Positions 1 through 8,128 of a stretch of 64,000 nt of DNA are shown here, one piece after another. Numbering within the stretch: the first letter of the stretch is position 1; the number at the start of each line of letters is the position of its first letter. A program made the position numbers and the translations under genes. The stretch covers positions 951,227-1,015,226 of the forward strand of contig NZ_CP101161.1 of NCBI RefSeq assembly GCF_024298865.1, in the 5' to 3' direction. A model generated the notes under the pieces. It saw only the letters and a program-made list of their open reading frames with translations, did no database searches and was not told the origin of the DNA. The stretch is from Halorarius halobius. Lineage in GTDB: Archaea; Halobacteriota; Halobacteria; Halobacteriales; Haloarculaceae.

Positions 1-102
1 GCCGCTCGCCCGCAGGAACGGTCAACTGCACCCCGCCGGAACGTACGGCCGATGGCCGACGACGACCGGGACGAGCCCATCGAGTACGTCCCGCCCGAGT
101 GA
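1..102 (+). CDS. C-terminal end of an unidentified protein (partial)
   Basis: The first frame is open from the window edge and ends at TGA 100-102. Its last residues form an acidic tail, ending DEPIEYVPPE, after an Arg-rich stretch. An in-frame ATG at 52 would give only a 16-residue peptide, so this is more likely the tail of a gene starting outside the window. The acidic end fits haloarchaeal proteins. No family can be assigned. Confidence 0.35.
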   Translation, partial: AARPQERSTAPRRNVRPMADDDRDEPIEYVPPE

Positions 103-160
103 GCCACCACCCCCTGCGTGGCGACCAAGAGCTATCACCCGCCACCCCGAACGGGGAGGC

Positions 161-1054
161 ATGTCGACGTTCCAGGTCACCGACGGGGTCTACGGCATCG
201 ACATCGGCATGTTCGACGCGGGCGTCGCGTCCGTCTACCTGTTCGACGACGAGGAGCCGACGCTCGTGGACGCGGGCACCGCCGCGAGCGCCGAGACCAT
301 CATGGACGGGTTGGCCGACTGCGGCGTCGAACCGGCGGCGCTGGAGCATCTCGTGTTGTCGCATATCCACGTCGACCACAGCGGTGCCGCGAGCGCACTC
401 GTCGACGCGGCACCGAACCTCGACGTCTACATCCACGAGTCGACGGCCCCCCACCTGGTCGACCCGGAGGGCCTCATCGAGAGCAGTAGACGGGCGATGG
501 GCGACCACTTCGCGTCGATGGGCGAGCAGGGAGCGGTCCCCGAGGCGAACGTCGTCGGGGTAGGCGACGACGGGACGACGGTCGACATCGGGGCGAACAG
601 CCTCGAACTGCTCTACGCGCCGGGTCACTCGCCCGACCACTTCGCGGTCTGGAACCCCGAGCGGGAGCTTCTGTTCGCCGCCGAGTGTCTCGGCATCTAT
701 CTCGCACGCGCCGACCGGTGGCTCCCGCCGGCGACGCTCCCGAACTTCGACGTCGAGATGATAGCCGACGCAATCGACCGACTCCGCGCCCTCGACCCCG
801 AACGAATCGTGTTCCCGCATTTCGGCGAGTGGCCGGGGGAGCCGGCCGCGGCGTTCGAGCGGGCCGAGCGCGAACTCCACCGGTTCGACGACCGGATTCT
901 CGAACTCCACGACGCGTCTGAGTCGCGTGCCGAGACGAAACGCGCCGTCGCCGCGGAACTCGTCGACGCCGCACCGCCGTACAGCGAGCGCGTGGAGTCG
1001 TTCTACGCGAGCCTCATCACCGACGGCTTCCTCAAACACCACGGCATCGAGTGA
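161..1054 (+). CDS. MBL-fold metallo-hydrolase
   Basis: A 297-residue metallo-beta-lactamase-fold hydrolase, probably cytosolic with a binuclear metal site. The signature HIHVDHSG lies near residues 67-74 and supplies the HxHxDH ligands. A further His is in YAPGHSPDHF (about 150), an acid follows in LLFAAE, and the last ligand is probably the His of VFPHFGEW. The C-terminal third is helical, as in lactonase/glyoxalase-II-like members that bind an extra substrate domain. A GGGGAGG-like Shine-Dalgarno stretch sits just before ATG 161. The substrate cannot be told from sequence. It converges with the hydrolase on the other strand, 9 nt apart. Confidence 0.88.
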   Translation: MSTFQVTDGVYGIDIGMFDAGVASVYLFDDEEPTLVDAGTAASAETIMDGLADCGVEPAALEHLVLSHIHVDHSGAASALVDAAPNLDVYIHESTAPHLVDPEGLIESSRRAMGDHFASMGEQGAVPEANVVGVGDDGTTVDIGANSLELLYAPGHSPDHFAVWNPERELLFAAECLGIYLARADRWLPPATLPNFDVEMIADAIDRLRALDPERIVFPHFGEWPGEPAAAFERAERELHRFDDRILELHDASESRAETKRAVAAELVDAAPPYSERVESFYASLITDGFLKHHGIE

Positions 1055-1063
1055 CCGCGGCGG

Positions 1064-2014
1064 CTACCGCGCCAGCCAGTCGAGGACGGCCGCCTCGTTC
1101 TCGACGACCGCGCCGACGTGGCCCTGGTCCGCGTAGAAGTGGCCGTCGGCGGTCGGCACGGCGTCGAGCAGATACCGCCCCATCGCCGCCGGGACGATGC
1201 GGTCGGCCCGCCCGTACCAGAGGCCGACCGGAACGTCGATGCCGCCGAGGTCGACACCCCAGTCGCCCGCGTACAACTGGAGGTCACGGACGAACGCCGC
1301 CGGCCCGTGGGGTTCGACGGCCGCGGGGACCGACGCCACCAGCAGTTCGCCGACCGGCCCCCGCCACAGCGACTCGTCCGCGGGCGCGGCGGCGGCGACG
1401 CGCCGCTCGATGGTCCGCTCGGGCGCGTACCGCGCTGACAGCGCCTCGCCCCGCAGGAACGCGCCGACCAGCCGGGGAGCGTACCGTGCGCCGCCGAACA
1501 GGAGCCGGTCCGTACGGCCGACGGCCGCCATCGGGCCGACGCCACAGCAGACGGCAACGCGCGGGAACCGGTCGGGCGCGACGGCACCCGCCGCCAGCGC
1601 GTACGGCCCGCCCCCTGAGATGCCGACGACGGGCGCCGCGTCGACGCCCAGCGCGTCGAACAGCGCCGTCACGTCGGTCGGCCAGTCGATCAGCGTCCGG
1701 TCCGGGTCGGGGTCGGACGCGCCCACGCCCGGACGTTCGGGGGCGACGAGGCGAACCCCTCGTTCGCGGGCCGTCGCCGCGAGCACGGCGGCGCCGAGGC
1801 GCCCGCTCGGCACGCCGTGGAACGCGACCACCGGGTCGCCGTCGGGGTCGCCCACCTCGGCGTACCCCAGTCGGCGGCCGTCCGGTAGGCCAATCGTCAG
1901 CGGGGTCTCGTACAGGTCGCGGGCGACCGCAAGCAGGTCGTCGGACGGGTCGTCGAGGAACGGGGGCGGCCCCCCGAAGGCGAGACGTCGGACGCTACCG
2001 ACAGGCTGTATCAT
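1064..2014 (-). CDS. alpha/beta-fold hydrolase
   Basis: A cytosolic alpha/beta hydrolase of 316 residues if translation starts at ATG 2014 (MIQPVGSV). The frame is open to 2086, but a TATA-like element near 2037-2046 sits about 27 nt upstream of 2014 and favours that start. The fold signatures are all present: HGVPSGR (oxyanion-hole loop), GISGGGPYAL (nucleophile elbow with Ser), an acid in WYGRADRIVP and the C-terminal catalytic His in DQGHVGAV. The family includes esterases, epoxide hydrolases and haloperoxidase-like enzymes, so the substrate is open. Its 3' end converges with the MBL-fold gene. Confidence 0.85.
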   Translation of the reverse strand: MIQPVGSVRRLAFGGPPPFLDDPSDDLLAVARDLYETPLTIGLPDGRRLGYAEVGDPDGDPVVAFHGVPSGRLGAAVLAATARERGVRLVAPERPGVGASDPDPDRTLIDWPTDVTALFDALGVDAAPVVGISGGGPYALAAGAVAPDRFPRVAVCCGVGPMAAVGRTDRLLFGGARYAPRLVGAFLRGEALSARYAPERTIERRVAAAAPADESLWRGPVGELLVASVPAAVEPHGPAAFVRDLQLYAGDWGVDLGGIDVPVGLWYGRADRIVPAAMGRYLLDAVPTADGHFYADQGHVGAVVENEAAVLDWLAR

Positions 2015-2082
2015 CCGTGCAGATACGACCGCTGGCGAGGTAACGGTTTCCGGTGCTAGGGCGACCGGCCGGTGCGCCGGGT

Positions 2083-3354
2083 TCACTCGCCGGTCGTCGG
2101 GGTGGCATCGTCCGCGAACCGCCGCAGGTACCAGAACGGGGGTTCGACCCGGGTGGCGTCGAGGCGGTCGAACGTCACCTCGAACCGAACCGGGGTGGCG
2201 TCGTCGCCCGCGGGGACGTATCTCGCGGTGAGTTCCCGGACGACGCCCCGCTCGTCGACGAGCGCGACGACCGAGTAGTTCCGAACGCCGTCGAGCGCGG
2301 GGACCGACGGCGGGCCCGTTCCGACGACGCGATACGCCGTCTCATCATCGCGCGTCACCGCCCCGGAAACCCGCGTCGTCGGCGTCGAGAGATACCGGGC
2401 GACGACCTCGCGGCGCAGTGTCGTCGGTCCCGGGACGCCGAACTCGACCGACTCCCCGGGGTCGAGTCGACGGTACCGGTCGGCGGCCGGCTCGGCGGCG
2501 TAGCGAGCCTCGCCGTCGTCGTAGACCGCCAGCACCGTCGTCTGGCCGCCGTCGTCCTCGACGGTGACGACGGTGAGCGAGCGGTCGGCCGTGACCGCGA
2601 CGTCGACGTCGCGCTGGACGCGCGTGCCGTCCGTCCGGGTGTAGTACCGGTCGACCCACGCCGTGAACGACCCGGCAGCCAGCCCCCGCTCGTGAGCGGC
2701 CGCGAGCGCCGTCAGGTTCGCCACGCCGTCGGCCGCCAGCCCCGGAACCGCCGCCGCGCGCGTCGCCGGGGTGGTCGTCGCGCTCGGTACCGCCGCCGGC
2801 GTGTCGACGCCCCCCGACAGGGCGCCCGTCTCCCCAGTCGGCGCCGCGGGCGGAGCGCCGCCCCACGAGAGAACCCCGACGAGCGCGGCGACGGCGACGA
2901 TCAGGACCGCGATGCGGGCGCCCCTGCGTCCGACGACCGGCCGCGCCAGCCGCCACGCTCCGAAGCCGGCGAGGCGGTCCCGCACGCCCCGCGAGGGAGC
3001 GAGCGCCTCCGGTGGCCCACCGAGATACCGCGTGCAGAGCGCTCCGGTCGTCGGTCCGTCGACGGCGTACAGCAACATTTCGGCGAGGTCCGTCGCGTCG
3101 ACGACGCGGCCGCCGGGGGGCGCCGGGTCGCGGCCGCCGAGCGACACGACCACGTCGGGCGGCCGCTCGTCGGCGCCGCGGCCCACCCGAACGACGACGG
3201 CGGACCCGTCGGTGGCTGCGACGACCCGAGCACCGTCCCGCGTCGTCTCGTAGCCGCGAGCGGCCCAGAGGTCCGCGACCAGCGCGGCGATGGTCCCGGC
3301 GTCGAGGCGCCGCAGGCGGGCCGCCACCGCAGCCGTCCGGTTCGACCCTGTCAC
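2083..3354 (-). CDS. membrane-anchored protein with N-terminal nuclease-like fold and external lipoprotein-like domain
   Basis: This start at GTG 3354 gives 423 residues; the frame is open further to 3423, but a TATA-like stretch at 3376-3387 lies 28 nt upstream of the GTG. The first 140 residues (LVADLWAARGYETTR, then VVVRV and VVDATDLAEML) look like the small Mrr/restriction-endonuclease-like fold often fused to membrane segments in haloarchaea. A transmembrane helix (IAVLIVAVAALVGVL) follows. The outer 230 residues resemble the repeated beta-rich domain of the two lipoproteins at 23.3-25.0 kb (YYTRTDGT, YRRLDPGES). No catalytic residues can be named with confidence and the function is unknown. 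Confidence 0.72.
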   Translation of the reverse strand: MTGSNRTAAVAARLRRLDAGTIAALVADLWAARGYETTRDGARVVAATDGSAVVVRVGRGADERPPDVVVSLGGRDPAPPGGRVVDATDLAEMLLYAVDGPTTGALCTRYLGGPPEALAPSRGVRDRLAGFGAWRLARPVVGRRGARIAVLIVAVAALVGVLSWGGAPPAAPTGETGALSGGVDTPAAVPSATTTPATRAAAVPGLAADGVANLTALAAAHERGLAAGSFTAWVDRYYTRTDGTRVQRDVDVAVTADRSLTVVTVEDDGGQTTVLAVYDDGEARYAAEPAADRYRRLDPGESVEFGVPGPTTLRREVVARYLSTPTTRVSGAVTRDDETAYRVVGTGPPSVPALDGVRNYSVVALVDERGVVRELTARYVPAGDDATPVRFEVTFDRLDATRVEPPFWYLRRFADDATPTTGE

Positions 3355-3529
3355 ATAGTATCGTACGGCAGACAGCCGAATACGTCCTTCCCCCGCGGCA
3401 GTCGGGGCCGAGTACCGGCGCACCCGCTCGCCGCCCCGTGCGAACCTTTAACACATCTCAGTTTGTGATTGGCCGATAAGATCAACAGAACACGAACATA
3501 CGGACGCCAGAACCAGTTTTTGGTGGAGA

Positions 3530-3542
3530 CATATCCATATCT
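3530..3542 (+). promoter_or_regulatory. TATA-like element before a small ORF
   Basis: AT-rich acatatccatatc in otherwise GC-rich DNA, about 28 nt upstream of GTG 3566. The spacing fits a leaderless haloarchaeal transcript. Confidence 0.35.
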
Positions 3543-3565
3543 TCGACCCACAGACGGTCGGGCGG

Positions 3566-3730
3566 GTGGTCGCGGTGAGTTTCCTGCTGTCGTATCAGGA
3601 CCGCTGGCACCGAGAGGCTGGCCGTTCGGCCGCCGAGGGCGCCCGGGCGGTCAGGGAGCAGGCCGACACCGTCGGGGCGTACGGCGACCTGTGCACGGAC
3701 TGTTTCGCCGACGGCGAACTCGACGGCTGA
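3566..3730 (+). CDS. small hypothetical protein, 54 aa
   Basis: A short frame from GTG 3566 to TGA 3728-3730. It begins with a hydrophobic stretch (VVAVSFLLSY), continues with an Ala/Arg/Glu-rich helix and ends in CTDCFADGELDG, a possible metal-binding CxxC. The composition looks protein-like. A TATA-like element lies at leaderless distance upstream. The frame remains open upstream without a start, so it may also be the tail of a decayed gene. A second GTG lies at 3575. No known family is recognised. Confidence 0.4.
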   Translation: MVAVSFLLSYQDRWHREAGRSAAEGARAVREQADTVGAYGDLCTDCFADGELDG

Positions 3731-4023
3731 CCGGCAGGGCTCGCAACGCGCTCACCGTGTCCGGTCGGGAACGATTTCCCGTGACCTCCTGTCGAGCTAT
3801 CAACTGGTTCGCAGGCCCAGCAGTATCCGTCCGTAGCAGAGCCAACAGCAGTCGCGGGGGCGACGGTAGTAGCATCCGCTCGTTTCGTCCGGATAGTGGT
3901 GCTTCGACACGCTGATACCCTCCGTCGCGTGTCGATACCGGGGGAACGGAACGTCGTTATACGGTCACTACCACGCCGCCGTAGCGCCGCTGTCTGGCGG
4001 ATGGGTTCGGTGAGAAGTTTGAG
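3731..4023. other. gene-poor stretch
   Basis: About 290 nt between the small ORF and tRNA-Gln. Frames here are short and not protein-like. The G+C is slightly lower than in neighbouring genes. No RNA gene or clear hairpin was seen. Confidence 0.5.
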
Positions 4024-4096
4024 TAGTCCCACCAGGATTCGAACCTGGGTCGAAGCCCCCAGAAGGCTTCAGGATTGGCCGCTACCCCATGGGACT
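4024..4096 (-). tRNA. tRNA-Gln (anticodon CTG)
   Basis: Read on the minus strand, a 73-nt cloverleaf is complete. The acceptor stem is AGTCCCA pairing with TGGGACT. The anticodon stem AAGCC/GGCTT closes the loop TTCTGGG, with CTG at 34-36, and the T arm is AGG-TTCGAAT-CCT. No intron is present and CCA is not encoded. In archaea this tRNA is first charged with Glu and then amidated by GatDE. A TATA-like box lies at the expected distance upstream on the same strand. Confidence 0.95.
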
Positions 4097-4121
4097 GCGC
4101 AGTCGTAGTTCCACGGTCAGC

Positions 4122-4128
4122 GTTAATG
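4122..4128 (-). promoter_or_regulatory. TATA box of tRNA-Gln
   Basis: Minus-strand CATTAAC-type element centred about 28 nt upstream of the tRNA 5' end. Confidence 0.5.
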
Positions 4129-4281
4129 AGTGTTGCGAAGTTTCGGCTCCCGACCGGCCTCGCGTCCCGTCCTTCCGGGCCCGTGTCGGGGCGGGGTGGC
4201 GACCGAACACGGCAGACCTAACACGGCGTGTCGTCAACCGTCGACCGAACTTCTCGGGCCGGTCGGCGGCCCACCTCTCGC

Positions 4282-5501
4282 ATGACCCGAACCCGCTCCG
4301 TCGTTCTCGCCGTCGTCGTCAGCACCTTCTTCGTCGGCTTCGGCGGGGGCGTGGTGTTCCCCGTCCTTCCGAACCTCGGGGCGGTGCTGGGCATCTCGCC
4401 GTTCGTCGTGGGCGTCATCCTGAGCGCGAACCGGTTCACGCGCATCGTGGCGAACGCGCCGGCGGGGTCGCTCGTCGACCGCGTCGGCACCCGCAAACCG
4501 CTCGTCGTGGGGCTGTTCGTGGAGGCGCTGGCGACGCTGGGCTACGTGGTCGCGCTGGAGGCGGCGTGGCCGTCGGCGTGGTTCCTCGCCGCGCGGGTGG
4601 TGTGGGGTCTCGGGAGCGCCGTCGTGTTCGCGACCGCCTACACCATCGCCGCCGACGTCAGCGACGGCAACTCCCGGGGAACGAGCATGGGCGTCATCCG
4701 CGGCGGCATCACGCTCGGGTTCCCCGTGGGGCTGGTCATCGGTGGCGTCGTGAGCGACCTCTACAGCGTCTCGGTGGCGTTCAGCGTCGCCGCCGGGTTC
4801 GCACTGCTGGCCAGCGTCGTGGCGTACGCCACCGTCCCCGAGACGCACGTCTCCGAGACTCGGTCGACGGTCCGGCCGTGGGAACTCGACACGTCGCTGT
4901 CGACGCTGTCCGTCGGGTTCGTCAACTTCGGGCTCTACTTCGCTATCTCGGCGCGCTGTTCTCGACGCTGGTGCTGTTCCTCGAGGAGACGGACATCGGC
5001 GTCCTCGGCTACGGTCCACAGGGGATGTCCGGCCTGCTGATGGCGCTGACCGTCGCGGCGGCCGCGGGGTTCATGCTCGCGGGCGGGAAGGCGAGCGACC
5101 TGTACGGTCGACGGCTCCCGGTGCTGTTCGCGTTCCTCTGTGTCTCGTTCGCGGGGTTCGCCGCGCTGGCGCTGGCCGACTCGCTTCCGGTGCTCGTCGT
5201 CGCCTGTGCGTTCATCGGCGCCGGCCAGGGCGGCACGAGCGGCCCGCTGATGGCACTGCTGGCGGACCTGACGCCCGGCGAGCGGATGGGCCGGGCGATG
5301 GGGACGAACAACGTGCTCGGTGACCTCGGCGGCGGCCTCGGCCCGGTGGTGACGCTCCCGCTGATCGACGCCGTCGGCTTCACCCCCATCTACGCGGCGT
5401 GTGCGGTGGTGCCGCTCGTCGCCGGCGGCGTGCTACTCGCGGGCATCTACGCCCGCACCGGGACCGTCTGGACGGAGCCGGACGCGCCGCCGGGCGACTG
5501 A
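4282..5501 (+). pseudogene. MFS transporter, interrupted by a frameshift
   Basis: Two overlapping frames together make one 12-helix major facilitator transporter. The first runs from ATG 4282 (or GTG 4228) through helices such as VVLAVVVSTFFVGFGGG, with the family motif LVDRVGTRKP between helices 2 and 3, to about 4947. The second continues from GALFSTLVLFLEE to TGA 5499-5501 and includes the mirrored motif KASDLYGRRLP. Joining them needs one extra base near 4945-4952, so a base was lost there or misread. Without it the first frame ends at 5040 after unrelated residues. If the shift is real, the product is a truncated half transporter. The substrate is unknown; the family exports drugs or small solutes. 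Confidence 0.8.
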
Positions 5502-5561
5502 CCAGTCGCCGAACGTGCCCACATCGCCACCTACAAGACCGAGAAGTATGCACGACCACGT

Positions 5562-6134
5562 ATGTACGTCGGACGCCTGCTGGTCGTCGGTCCCGGACTC
5601 GCCGCCTATCGCGTCTCATCGCGGTCGTTCCCGAACCGCCGCGTGTACGACCGCGACGGCACGCTGACGGTCGGGCCCACCGAGGACGCTCCCGAGACGG
5701 ACAACCCCTACGTGTCGTACAACTGTCTGCGGACGACCGGAGACACCGCCGCAATCGGCAACGGGTCGCACGTCGACCCCATCGCGGAGAAACTGGAGCG
5801 GGGGTATCCCGCCCGCGACGCGCTGGTGACGGCACTGCACGCGCTCGACTACGAGAAGGACGACTACGACACGCCCCGTATCGCGGGCACCGTCTCGGCG
5901 GAGTCGGCGTACGTCGGCGTCGTCCGGAAGGACGCCCTCCTCGTTCGAGAGGTCGCGGAGCCGACGCTGGTGGCCACCTACGAGACGAACGCGCCCGAGC
6001 CGTTCGGATTCGACGCGACCACCGCGAGCGAGGCCGCCCGGGCGGCGTACGACCTCGAGTTCGAGCATCCGGTGTGTGCCGCCGCAGTCGAGTCGACGGA
6101 CGGGGGGTTCGAGACGGCGTTCGTCAACGAGTAG
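5562..6134 (+). CDS. purO: IMP cyclohydrolase, archaeal type
   Basis: A 190-residue protein of the archaeal PurO family, which closes FAICAR to IMP in the last step of purine biosynthesis. It replaces the cyclohydrolase half of bacterial PurH. Recognisable family stretches are YVGRLLVVG at the N-terminus, FPNRRV near residue 25, [10 protein letters not shown] near 48 and GNGSHVDPI near 66, then [16 protein letters not shown]. Length is close to that of the characterised methanogen and halophile enzymes, about 200 residues. The start ATG 5562 fits the conserved MYVGR opening. It is followed 51 nt later by a phosphoesterase gene on the same strand, with no evident functional link. Confidence 0.93.
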   Translation: MYVGRLLVVGPGLAAYRVSSRSFPNRRVYDRDGTLTVGPTEDAPETDNPYVSYNCLRTTGDTAAIGNGSHVDPIAEKLERGYPARDALVTALHALDYEKDDYDTPRIAGTVSAESAYVGVVRKDALLVREVAEPTLVATYETNAPEPFGFDATTASEAARAAYDLEFEHPVCAAAVESTDGGFETAFVNE

Positions 6135-6185
6135 TCGGCCCGGCCGGCCCCGCAACCTAAACCCGGTGCGCGCGTAGCCGGGGCC

Positions 6186-6845
6186 ATGCTCGTCGGCGTC
6201 ATCTCCGACATCCACGCGAACAAGCCCGCGCTCGACGCGGTCCTCGCGGACATGCCCGACGTGGACGCGCTGGTCTGTGCGGGCGACGTGGTCGGCTACA
6301 ACCCGTGGCCCCGCGAGGCCGTCGAGGCGATGCGCGAGCGGAGCGTGCCGACCGTGATGGGCAACCACGACCGCGCGGTGGTGACGGACACGACGTTCGG
6401 GTTCAACTCGATGGCCGGCGCGGGCGTCGAGTACGCCAAGGGGGAGTTGCGCGACGCGCAGGTCGCGTGGCTCGAATCGCTCCCGGACGAGCGGACCGAA
6501 CTCGACGGCCGCGTGAAACTCGTCCACGGCCATCCCGAGGACCCCGACCGCTACACCTACCCCGCGATGTTCTCGCCCGACATGCTCGGCGAGGAGGACG
6601 TGCTCGTGATGGGCCACACCCACGTCCAGGCTCACGAGGTGTACGACGAGGGCATCGTGATGAACCCCGGGAGCGTCGGTCAGCCCCGCGACGGCGACCC
6701 GAAGGCGGCGTACGCCCTGCTGGACCTGGACGCGATGACGGTCGAGGAGCGGCGGGTCCCCTACGGCATCGAGCAGGTGGTCGATGCCGTCGAAGCCGCC
6801 GGCTTGCCGAGCGAAATCGGGACGCGACTCAGGAAGGGCCGCTAG
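6186..6845 (+). CDS. metallophosphoesterase, YfcE/MJ0936-like
   Basis: A 219-residue calcineurin-like phosphoesterase. The metal-binding motifs are in order: GVISDIHANKPAL at the N-terminus (DxH), CAGDVVGYNPWP (GDxx), VMGNHDRAV (GNHD), LVHGHP and VMGHTHVQ (GHTH). This set is the hallmark of the single-domain phosphodiesterase group that includes MJ0936 and YfcE, which hydrolyse phosphodiesters with Mn2+ or Ni2+ in vitro. The cellular substrate is unknown. A TATA-like acctaaacc stretch lies about 27 nt before the start. Its stop codon shares the bases CTAG with that of the converging aspartate kinase gene. Confidence 0.9.
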   Translation: MLVGVISDIHANKPALDAVLADMPDVDALVCAGDVVGYNPWPREAVEAMRERSVPTVMGNHDRAVVTDTTFGFNSMAGAGVEYAKGELRDAQVAWLESLPDERTELDGRVKLVHGHPEDPDRYTYPAMFSPDMLGEEDVLVMGHTHVQAHEVYDEGIVMNPGSVGQPRDGDPKAAYALLDLDAMTVEERRVPYGIEQVVDAVEAAGLPSEIGTRLRKGR

Positions 6846-8029
6846 AGGTCGATGTCCTGGATTATCTCCAGCGCCTCCTCGCGGTCGTCCCAGTCGACGA
6901 ACACGGCGACGGAGGTGGCGGAGGTGACGACGTCCTGGATGTTGATGTGGGCCTCCGCCAGCGGCGAGAGGATGCGGTTGACGACGCCCGGTTGGTTCGG
7001 GAGTTCGCCGCCCGTCACCCGGACGACGGCGATGTCGTCGTCGACGGTGATAGACGAGAGCGCCTCCTCGGCGACGACGGCGTCGTGGAGGATGGTCTCG
7101 GCCTCCTCGGCGATGTCGGCGTCGACGTAGAACGTCACCGAGTCCATCCCGCTGGCGACGGCGTCGATGTTGATGTCTGCGTCACGCAGGGGGTTGGAGA
7201 GTTCCGAGAGGATGCCCGGTCGGTTGCGGATGGCCCGCCCCGCGACCGTCAGGCAGGCGAGTTTCCCCTCGCGGAGGTCGATGAGGTTCTGGAACTGTCC
7301 CTCGATGTTCGTCCCGCCCGTCAGCAGGTCGCCGTGCTGGTAGTGGACGACCCGGACGTCCATGTCGTCGGTCTTGTACGCGAGCGCCGACGGCGCGACC
7401 ACCTCCGCGCCGCGAAACGAGAGGTTCCGCAGTTCGTCGACCGTTATCTCGCCGACGTTGCGTGCGCCCTCGACGACGCGGGGGTCACCGGTCATCACGC
7501 CCTCGACGTCGGTGACGATGACCACCTCGTCGGCGTCCATCACCTTGCCGAGCATGACGGCGGTGGTGTCGGAGCCGCCGCGCCCGAGCGTGGTGACGTT
7601 GCCCGCGTGGTCCTGTGCGAGAAACCCCGTGATGACGGGGACGAACCCCTCCGCGGCCATCGACTCGGCCAGCGCCTTCCCGCGGCGGGTCGTCTCCTCG
7701 ATGTCGACTTCGCCGTGCTCGTCGGTGATGACCGGCCACTCGTCGGTTCCGGGTTCGAGAAAGCGCGCGTTCACGCCGCGGGCCGAGAGCGCGGCCTTCA
7801 GCATCCGGACGGACGTTCGCTCGCCCATCGAGACGATTTCTGCCTCGTCGGCGTCGTCGGCGTCGAAGGTGATGGCGTCGAGCAGGAAGTCGGTGGTCGA
7901 CCCCATCGCGCTGGCGACGACGGCGACCTCGTGGCCGGCGTCGACCGCCGCCGCGACCGAGTCGGCCGCGCGGTTCACGCGCTCGCCGTTGCCGAGCGAG
8001 GTACCGCCGAACTTCGCTACGACGCGCAT
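6842..8029 (-). CDS. lysC: aspartate kinase
   Basis: A 395-residue aspartokinase that phosphorylates L-aspartate, the first step towards lysine, threonine and methionine. The amino-acid-kinase domain fills roughly residues 1-230, with KFGGTSLGNGERV at the N-terminus (ATP/aspartate binding), SMGERTS near residue 68 and GRGGSDTTAV near 150. Two ACT domains follow (LTVAGRAIRNRPGILSEL, then VVRVTGGELPNQPGVVNRI) and are the usual site of feedback inhibition by end-product amino acids. Start ATG 8029 matches the family's MRVVAKFGG opening. It is slightly shorter than many bacterial enzymes but complete, and is monocistronic here. Confidence 0.95.
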   Translation of the reverse strand: MRVVAKFGGTSLGNGERVNRAADSVAAAVDAGHEVAVVASAMGSTTDFLLDAITFDADDADEAEIVSMGERTSVRMLKAALSARGVNARFLEPGTDEWPVITDEHGEVDIEETTRRGKALAESMAAEGFVPVITGFLAQDHAGNVTTLGRGGSDTTAVMLGKVMDADEVVIVTDVEGVMTGDPRVVEGARNVGEITVDELRNLSFRGAEVVAPSALAYKTDDMDVRVVHYQHGDLLTGGTNIEGQFQNLIDLREGKLACLTVAGRAIRNRPGILSELSNPLRDADINIDAVASGMDSVTFYVDADIAEEAETILHDAVVAEEALSSITVDDDIAVVRVTGGELPNQPGVVNRILSPLAEAHINIQDVVTSATSVAVFVDWDDREEALEIIQDIDL

Positions 8030-8128
8030 GGACTCACCCAGGCGCGTCGGTTCGTGTGACGATGGCTCATACCCACCGTAGCCTACCGGGGGGGATAATC
8101 CTGTCCATAACCGGAAGCCTTGCCGACC

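Noticed and set aside
2053..3468. Long plus-strand open frame of 471 codons
   Set aside because: It is antisense to the membrane-anchored protein gene and is Arg/Pro/Gly-rich, as expected for a GC-rich shadow frame.
3469..3915. 148-codon plus-strand frame across the tRNA-Gln upstream region
   Set aside because: The translation lacks protein character after the first residues. The neighbouring frame ending at 3730 reads better and has a promoter at the right distance.
4930..4965. Programmed -1 frameshifting in the MFS gene
   Set aside because: No slippery heptamer or strong downstream structure is evident; a simple base loss or read error explains the data better.
6305..8059. 584-codon plus-strand frame
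   Set aside because: It overlaps the phosphoesterase in another frame and is antisense to aspartate kinase; both of those are unmistakable.
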